36,840 bases of DNA, from the NCBI GenBank assembly GCA_024689985.1, contig JAILCZ010000008.1, positions 1 through 36,840 of the forward strand. The letters are read 5' to 3'. Below, in pieces: positions 31,827 to 36,840 of the stretch. Source of the DNA: Bacteroidales bacterium. Its GTDB lineage: Bacteria > Bacteroidota > Bacteroidia > Bacteroidales > UBA932. The notes below the pieces were generated by a model, which was not told where the DNA came from, made no database searches, and worked only from the letters and a program-made list of their open reading frames with translations. Numbering within the stretch: the stretch's first letter is position 1; every line of letters begins with the position of its first letter. A program made the position numbers and the translations under genes.

Positions 31827-32930
31827 TTAATTGGACGCTGATATCAGGGAATCAATGTATGCGGACATCTCGTCCCTGTGGCTCATTATTGCCTTGAACA
31901 AGGCCATCTGATTGCGTGTCCTGACGAGGTTGTGGTCAGGATATTTTATTTTATAATAGGTGTCGCCGGCGATGTAGTCCGTAAGGAAGCGGACGGCCTG
32001 CATATATGGGAAGAGCATTGCTCCGTATGGAAGGTTGTCGGTCTCCGTCTTGGTGAGGAAGGCTTTTGCCGATTCGATGTAGCCCTTTGCAAAAGCTTTG
32101 AAGATGTCCATCCTGAATTCCACCTTGTCCGTGTCCGGATCGTCTTCCGCAAGGGTGTTTCCGGCTGTTCTGAGGAAGTCGCCGAAATCGGAGAATACGA
32201 AGCTCGGCATCACCGTGTCGAGGTCTATTACGCAGAGGACATTGCCGTCCTTGTCGAAGAGCATATTGTTGACCTTGGTGTCGCAGTGGCAGATGCGCTT
32301 GGGCAGAAGGCCTTCCCTATACATCCTTTCGGCCTTGCACATTTCTTCGTCATAGACTGCGATTTCTTCAACGAGGGCCCTGACCTCAGGGTCCGCCATC
32401 CTTCCGGCCTTGTCTTCCTTTATGGCCTGTTTCAGCTGGCGGGAACGCAATTCCATATTGTGGAAGTCCGGGATCGTCTCTCCGAGATTCTCCTTGATGT
32501 CCGAAAGCATTGCTTCGAAGTTGCCGAAGGCCTTGCCGGCATAGTATGAGTATTCGGAATTTACGGAGTCGTAGGTGTAGGCGTCCGGTATGAATACGGA
32601 TACTCTCCAGAATGTGCCGTCATCTTCGAAATAGGTCTTGTCGCTGCCCTTCAGTTTCACAAACCTAAGGACCTTTCGGTCGATGTCCGCAGTGCCGGCG
32701 GCTTCGTATTTGGCGCGGATATGGTCAGTGACGGCGACGATGTTGCTCTGAAGCAGATCGACGTCGGTGAAGATGGCATTGTTGATTCGCTGCAGGACGT
32801 AGTCCGGTGCGCCTGGAGAAGTGGTTACTTTGTAAGTGTCGTTGATTAGTCCGGTGCCCATCGGGGCAATGGATTCTATCGTGCCCTCAATTTCAAACTG
32901 AAGGGCGATTTCTGTGGTTTTGTTTCTCAT
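31827..32930 (-). CDS. APH-fold phosphotransferase, probably a sugar 1-kinase (NahK-like)
   Basis: The 367-residue product has the aminoglycoside-phosphotransferase kinase fold: IESIAPMGTGLINDTYKV at the nucleotide loop, the catalytic motif HCDTKVNNMLFD (H215, D217) and the metal motif DLDTVMPSF (D236, D238) followed by SDFGDFLRT. This pattern (HxDTKxxN, DLDT, DFGD) is that of N-acetylhexosamine 1-kinases and related anomeric sugar kinases rather than antibiotic kinases. The substrate is not determined. The frame extends to an ATG at 32954, but the promoter box at 32952-32959 overlaps that codon, so I use the ATG at 32930 (MRNKTTEIAL). It stands alone, convergent to tRNA-Ser. Confidence 0.85.
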   Translation of the reverse strand: MRNKTTEIALQFEIEGTIESIAPMGTGLINDTYKVTTSPGAPDYVLQRINNAIFTDVDLLQSNIVAVTDHIRAKYEAAGTADIDRKVLRFVKLKGSDKTYFEDDGTFWRVSVFIPDAYTYDSVNSEYSYYAGKAFGNFEAMLSDIKENLGETIPDFHNMELRSRQLKQAIKEDKAGRMADPEVRALVEEIAVYDEEMCKAERMYREGLLPKRICHCDTKVNNMLFDKDGNVLCVIDLDTVMPSFVFSDFGDFLRTAGNTLAEDDPDTDKVEFRMDIFKAFAKGYIESAKAFLTKTETDNLPYGAMLFPYMQAVRFLTDYIAGDTYYKIKYPDHNLVRTRNQMALFKAIMSHRDEMSAYIDSLISASN

Positions 32931-32940
32931 AGTCGCATTT

Positions 32941-32962
32941 TTATATGTATACAAACATATAA
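32941..32962. promoter_or_regulatory. Inverted repeat over the kinase promoter
   Basis: TTATATG (32941-32947) and CATATAA (32956-32962) form a 7-bp inverted repeat with an 8-nt spacer. It overlaps the minus-strand -7 box, so it could be an operator, though the sequence is AT-rich and chance is possible. Confidence 0.35.
32952..32959 (-). promoter_or_regulatory. -7 promoter box for the kinase gene
   Basis: TATGTTTG on the minus strand matches TAnnTTTG, with GTTG about 20 nt upstream as a weak -33 box. It rules out the ATG at 32954. Confidence 0.55.
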
Positions 32963-33008
32963 TTTATTGTTATCTTAGTCAACTAAAACAATCTTTTTTC
33001 AAAGACGT

Positions 33009-33518
33009 ATGCGAAAATTATTAATGGTAATGTTGGCCACGCTGTGCTTTCTTTTCTGCGGCACAACGGCGAAGGCTCAGCGTCTCGCAGTAGGAACCAA
33101 CGCGTTGGAATGGTATGTGACGGCCCCGAATGCTCAGGTAGTAGTGGTTACGGGAGAAAGGACAACCCTGCATTTTGACGGGTTGTATTGCAATAAACCT
33201 TTCGGAAAGGACATTCGTCTCGCGTCCTTTTCCCCGGAAGTCAGATATTGGTTCATCGGCAGGCCTTTCACAAAGTTCTTCGTCGGAGGAGTGGCTGGTT
33301 TCAATGAATATAAGTATAACCGCAAGGATACTGAGCATAATGGATATGCATATACGGCCGGTCTTTCTGCCGGTTACGATTTCCTGCTCGGAAAGAAGCT
33401 CAGTCTCGACCTTTCAATTGGTGCCGGCGTAGCCCGTTACCGCGAGAAGGATGGAGACAATGGCTTTGCACCAGTGCCTATGAAACTTGGTGTTTCACTC
33501 ATTTACGTAATCGAATAG
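33009..33518 (+). CDS. DUF3575 family outer-membrane-type protein
   Basis: The 169-residue product has a signal peptide (cleavage near TAKAQ, residue 23) and a beta-strand-rich body with DUF3575 hallmarks: LAVGTNALEWYVTAPNAQVVV, SFSPEVRYWFIGRPFTKFFVG, GYAYTAGLSAGYDFLLGKK, and a C-terminal strand ending in aromatic/hydrophobic residues (KLGVSLIYVIE). It is probably a small outer-membrane barrel. DUF3575 proteins often sit beside OmpA-like proteins and, in some Bacteroidales, fimbrillin loci, but I see no fimbrillin here. The next gene starts 1 nt after its stop, so it opens a three-gene operon. No convincing TAnnTTTG box was found in the 78-nt spacer upstream. Confidence 0.8.
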   Translation: MRKLLMVMLATLCFLFCGTTAKAQRLAVGTNALEWYVTAPNAQVVVVTGERTTLHFDGLYCNKPFGKDIRLASFSPEVRYWFIGRPFTKFFVGGVAGFNEYKYNRKDTEHNGYAYTAGLSAGYDFLLGKKLSLDLSIGAGVARYREKDGDNGFAPVPMKLGVSLIYVIE

Positions 33519-33519
33519 T

Positions 33520-35835
33520 ATGAAGCGATATATTACGCTGCTCCTTCTGGTCTTCGTTTCCGGGATGAGCTTATTTGCGCAGGGCGACCGTATCCTTGTC
33601 GGCGGAACGATCGTCAACAAGGCTACCGGAAAGCCGGTTGATATGAATTCGACATATGTCGAGATTCTTTCTTTCGATACTCCGGCCCAGGCGCAGGATT
33701 GTATGGACCGTCTCAAGAATGGAGAGGACAGCCAGACCCTCGCAGCTCAGATCACTTGTTTCGCAAGCACGGTGCCTTATTCAAATGCTTATTATGAGAT
33801 CAAGGTCGCACCTTTCGGCGCCCTTGTCTTCAAGGTCGGCCTCGGCAACGACAATATCCAGATGCACCTCGTGAACAACAGGTCGGCCTATGACCATCCT
33901 ATCGAGGTCAATACAGTCCTCGACGGAGCCAAGGTGACCGCCAAGTTCTCAAGGGTTTCCGCCATCCCTCCTCAGGGCATTATCGACGGCGACCTCTGGA
34001 CCGTTTCCAGCGGCATCCAGACTCCGTGCGACTCTTCAAAGTCGTGGTGCCGAATGATCGTGCAGCCTATCCTTATCGAGAGTCTTACGCGTGACACCGT
34101 CTCTTTCCTTCGACCTTTCGTCGTTGACGGAAAGCAGTATGCTCTCACCCAGCTCAGAAGGCAGGACTACAAAATGGAAGCGAATGATCCTCTCACGGAT
34201 TACATCAGACAGGGCGTAAACCTCGAGCGTCAGGCCCAGACTTTCGCTTGGAAGGATTCCATCCGTCTGAAGGATCCGAACAAGGAATATACTGTTCTCG
34301 GCGTCGTCCAGTTCGAGAACTACAAGTATATCTACAGGCACAAGACTCTTGTCTTCTCTACGGCCCGCAATCGCCGTCCGACCAAGTTTATCGAGCCGGT
34401 CGGCGGTCCGTATGCCCTTGATCCTGACGATTACAAGGAGGCTCCGAGAAAGGTTCAGCACGACGTGTCTGCGGAGATGTCGCTTACCTTCAAGATCGGC
34501 AAAGCCGAGTTCGACGATGCCAATCCTCAGAACAAGGCCAGTCTTGACGCCCTCAAGGAGGACCTCTACAGGGTTACCCACGAGGAGGGGTCTCATCTCA
34601 ATGAGTTCGTCATCGAGTGTACCAGCTCTCCTGACGGAAACTATTCCCGCAACCTCGAACTCTCACGCCGCCGTATGGCATCTGCCCAGAAGACCATCAA
34701 GAATTTCCTTCCTGAATATCTCAGGGACAGGGTTTACTGGAGAACGCCTAAGGTGAACGTGGCATCCTGGAACGAGGTCGCCGACCTTCTTGAATCTGAG
34801 GGAGAGAATGAAGTTGCAGCCAAGGTGCGCAAAGTCGTTTCTGAAAACCCGGGAAGGCAGGACCGTCAGTCATACCTGGTGAAAAAGCTTGATGAGTACA
34901 GGGACGTGGTCGTTCCTGTTCTCCCTCAGCTCCGCAAGGTCCGCTATGAGTATGTCCAGGAAGTGTTCAGGGAGTATTCTCCAAGTGAAATTATGCGCAA
35001 GTATAACTCCGGCGTAAGGAAGTTCGAGCCATATGAGTACTGGACGCTCTTCCAGGAAGTGAAGGATACTGCAGCCCTCGAGCGTCTCTACAGGGATGCC
35101 AACGAGGAGTACAAGGCCCTTTACGGCAAGCCTTGGATCCTTCCGTCAAATGCCCTCGCCTGTCTTTATCTTGAGAGGGGCCAGGTAGACACCACCCTTC
35201 TTGCTCCGTTCATTGACTATAACCTTACCCATTCTGATCTGAGCATCTACAATCAGAATACGAGGAAGTACGACATATATAATCCATCTCCTGTCGTTGC
35301 GAACCAGCTGATGATGTTCCTTGCGAACAAATCATACCCGGAGGCTTCCGTCCTCGCGCAGATGCTTCCAGACAATGACGACTACCAGCTCGCAAGGGCT
35401 CTTGCACTTTGCTACAGGGGATATTATCAGGGGGGCAACTCCTTCCAGGACAAGGCCCGCAACCGTAGAGTGTTCGAGATCATCGAGGCCTCTTCTCCTC
35501 TTAACGAGGTCGTGATCAATCTTGCCCTTAAGACTGCCGCAGGCAATGCTGCAGCATCGGCAGCAATCGACGAGGAAGAGACGATCTCTTACTTTGAGAA
35601 GAAAGGCAAGATGGGCCTTTGGAATTATCTCAAGGCCGTCGTCGCAACCAGGGAGGCACAGGAGACTCTCAGCGGGGAGGCCGCGTTCAGTGTTGCCGTA
35701 TTCCTTCTCAAGAGCTTCCAGATAGATCCCGTGTATATGGATTATGCAGCCGTTGACGGAGACCTCGAGAAGGCTGATTACGAGGAGGCGAAGAAGATGT
35801 ATGACGAATGGAAAGGAGGAAATGAAAATGAATAA
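33520..35835 (+). CDS. Large secreted OmpA-like/TPR protein
   Basis: The 771-residue product has a signal peptide (cleavage near LFAQG, residue 21) without a clear lipobox. Residues 25-330 are beta-rich and unrecognised, with a carboxypeptidase-regulatory-like opening (VGGTIVNKATGKPVDMNSTY). Residues about 340-400 resemble an OmpA-C domain (FKIGKAEFDDANPQNKASLD, then ECTSSPDGNYSRNLELSRRR). Residues about 465-500 (VLPQLRKVRYEYVQEVFREY) match the lipoprotein at 29911-31551. The C-terminal 250 residues are TPR/helical repeats. It is probably a periplasmic scaffold attached to the wall. It starts 1 nt after the DUF3575 gene and its end overlaps the next gene. Confidence 0.75.
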   Translation: MKRYITLLLLVFVSGMSLFAQGDRILVGGTIVNKATGKPVDMNSTYVEILSFDTPAQAQDCMDRLKNGEDSQTLAAQITCFASTVPYSNAYYEIKVAPFGALVFKVGLGNDNIQMHLVNNRSAYDHPIEVNTVLDGAKVTAKFSRVSAIPPQGIIDGDLWTVSSGIQTPCDSSKSWCRMIVQPILIESLTRDTVSFLRPFVVDGKQYALTQLRRQDYKMEANDPLTDYIRQGVNLERQAQTFAWKDSIRLKDPNKEYTVLGVVQFENYKYIYRHKTLVFSTARNRRPTKFIEPVGGPYALDPDDYKEAPRKVQHDVSAEMSLTFKIGKAEFDDANPQNKASLDALKEDLYRVTHEEGSHLNEFVIECTSSPDGNYSRNLELSRRRMASAQKTIKNFLPEYLRDRVYWRTPKVNVASWNEVADLLESEGENEVAAKVRKVVSENPGRQDRQSYLVKKLDEYRDVVVPVLPQLRKVRYEYVQEVFREYSPSEIMRKYNSGVRKFEPYEYWTLFQEVKDTAALERLYRDANEEYKALYGKPWILPSNALACLYLERGQVDTTLLAPFIDYNLTHSDLSIYNQNTRKYDIYNPSPVVANQLMMFLANKSYPEASVLAQMLPDNDDYQLARALALCYRGYYQGGNSFQDKARNRRVFEIIEASSPLNEVVINLALKTAAGNAAASAAIDEEETISYFEKKGKMGLWNYLKAVVATREAQETLSGEAAFSVAVFLLKSFQIDPVYMDYAAVDGDLEKADYEEAKKMYDEWKGGNENE
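35812..35820 (+). promoter_or_regulatory. Strong Shine-Dalgarno-like sequence
   Basis: AAAGGAGGA lies inside the end of the preceding gene, with AGGAGG 8 nt before the ATG at 35828. This is unusual in Bacteroidota, where such sites are rare, and it favours 35828 over the ATG at 35822. It also encodes KGG in the upstream protein. Confidence 0.55.
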
Positions 35836-36840
35836 GACTATTATAGCTGCCGTCTGCCTTCTGGCGGGCGTGTCTGGCTTTGCCCAGAAGAAATATATGC
35901 TGGACGACACGTTCTATCGTGCCCAGTTCGGAACCAGCCAGCACCTTATGTCCGACCACGATTTCCGCTTCGGACAGGATTATATTTTCGGTGTGGGGAA
36001 AAGGATCAGCGACAGGAATTCCTTCCTCGTCAGCGGAACAATAGAGAGGTATTTCCCTGAGAATAATGGCGGGCGCCGCTGGCTCGGAGAAATCGACCTT
36101 CTCCACAGCTACCTCCTTTCCGATCCACAGGCCCGTTTCCAGGTATCAACTCTTGCCGGCGGAGGTTTCGACATCTTCCGTTATGACCTCAGGTGGCGTC
36201 ATTCCGGCAATCTTCAGGCTGGCCTTGACCTGCGCTATGCATTCAACGACAAGGTGTCTCTTGTCGTGAGCCCTCTTGCCAAGGCTTTCATATTCGAAGA
36301 AGGAACGGATGAGAACCATTTCGAATATGGGGTTTCCGCCGGAATTCAGCTTGATCTTTCCGGAAAGAACAGAAAGGCTGAGTCTTTCCAGCATGGTTTG
36401 ATAGAACGTGAGGCGAAGTCAGTTCTGGACTTCTCCTATGTGTCTGCGATGGCCGGTGTGCGTGAACATTATATGGGGCAGGACAAGATCAAGGCCGGAG
36501 ACATCTATGGTGTGAATGTCGGAAAGAAATTCACTCCGGTGAGCGGACTCGTGGGCGCCGTTTATTATGGCGACTTCAGGAATACCGGGAACGCTACCTA
36601 CCGTGAGGCCGAAGTTGCCGTTCTTTACAGGCTCGATGCCCTCAATCTTCTCTATGGATTTAATGAGGACCGCCCAATTACTCTCGCCGGCCTCGTTGGA
36701 CCAGGCTTCGATGTGTTTAGAAGCCACGGAACCTGGGGACGGGCTTTCAATATGCAGGCAGGTCTCGAGCTTGGCATTGCCGTCACCCGCGACATTGATT
36801 TCGTGGTCAATCCTATGGTTGAGTTTATGGACGGCCGCCT
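35828..36840 (+). CDS. Outer-membrane beta-barrel-like protein, 3' end outside the window
   Basis: The frame is open to the window edge (337 codons visible). A signal peptide (MNKTIIAAVCLLAGVSGFAQ) is followed by many short amphipathic strands with alternating aromatic residues: RISDRNSFLVSGTIERYFPE, LAGGGFDIFRYDLRWRHSG, NLQAGLDLRYAFNDKVSLVV, YGVSAGIQLDLSG, and a second similar half from about residue 200 (LDFSYVSAMAGVREHYMG). This pattern fits an outer-membrane barrel, and the two halves look like a repeated half-barrel. I do not recognise a named family. The start overlaps the previous gene by 8 nt, so it is the third gene of the DUF3575 operon. An ATG 6 nt earlier is possible. Confidence 0.75.
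   Translation, partial: MNKTIIAAVCLLAGVSGFAQKKYMLDDTFYRAQFGTSQHLMSDHDFRFGQDYIFGVGKRISDRNSFLVSGTIERYFPENNGGRRWLGEIDLLHSYLLSDPQARFQVSTLAGGGFDIFRYDLRWRHSGNLQAGLDLRYAFNDKVSLVVSPLAKAFIFEEGTDENHFEYGVSAGIQLDLSGKNRKAESFQHGLIEREAKSVLDFSYVSAMAGVREHYMGQDKIKAGDIYGVNVGKKFTPVSGLVGAVYYGDFRNTGNATYREAEVAVLYRLDALNLLYGFNEDRPITLAGLVGPGFDVFRSHGTWGRAFNMQAGLELGIAVTRDIDFVVNPMVEFMDGR

Noticed and set aside
31878..32549. Plus-strand open frame of 223 codons opposite the kinase gene
   Set aside because: The kinase has catalytic motifs in the other strand, and this frame has no recognisable features.
31827..32930. Aminoglycoside resistance phosphotransferase
   Set aside because: The fold is shared, but the HCDTKVNN/DLDTVMP/DFGD motifs match sugar 1-kinases better.

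Overview
The window is a piece of a Bacteroidales chromosome (phylum Bacteroidota). Evidence: many transcription units are preceded by the Bacteroidota sigma-A promoter signature (-7 box TAnnTTTG, sometimes a TTTG-like -33 box about 19-21 nt upstream), Shine-Dalgarno sequences are almost absent, SecD and SecF are fused, and lineage-typical families occur (DUF3575, DUF4923-like, the sigma54-regulator/lptE/secG operon, C69 dipeptidase). I cannot name the genus. A parS-like palindrome directly after the mnmG stop codon suggests the left end is near the replication origin.

Layout. 1-3.4 kb: 3' end of mnmG, a perfect 16-bp parS palindrome, convergent ruvA, then sufS - sufE/DUF59 fusion - folK. 3.4-8.75 kb: a probable operon of glyS, a ThiL-like protein, a secreted DUF4923-like protein, a secreted endonuclease/exonuclease/phosphatase-fold protein and a lipoprotein serine hydrolase, closed by a terminator. 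8.76-15.7 kb, minus strand: secDF then dnaE, with the dnaE -33 box lying in the loop of the secDF terminator. 15.8-19.9 kb: a secreted PD40/SPOR protein, converging on an nptA (Na/Pi cotransporter) - YhcH-family pair. 19.9-21.5 kb: a STAND-like AAA ATPase gene between two identical 34-bp terminator copies, next to tRNA-Gly(GCC); it looks like an accessory insertion. 21.6-23.1 kb: pheS and a small secreted protein. 23.2-27.1 kb: a C69 dipeptidase converging on a clpB that lacks the N-terminal domain and has an unusual leader. 27.1-29.8 kb: sigma54-type regulator - lptE - TPR-like protein - secG operon. 29.9-31.8 kb: a probably highly expressed OmpA/TPR lipoprotein and tRNA-Ser(GCU). 31.8-32.9 kb: a sugar-kinase-like phosphotransferase. 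33.0-36.84 kb: a compact operon of DUF3575 protein, OmpA/TPR protein and an outer-membrane-type protein cut by the window end.

Most genes are housekeeping: translation (glyS, pheS, two tRNAs), replication and repair (dnaE, ruvA), secretion (secDF, secG), LPS export (lptE), protein rescue (clpB) and Fe-S biogenesis (sufS, sufE). The less ordinary parts are the terminator-flanked ATPase, the clpB leader, the SufE-DUF59 fusion, the ThiL homologue without normal metal ligands, and the 33-36.8 kb envelope operon, whose central protein is a distant paralogue of the lipoprotein at 29.9 kb. No CRISPR array, insertion sequence, integrase or classical defence operon is visible. All statements come from reading the sequence; no database search was run.
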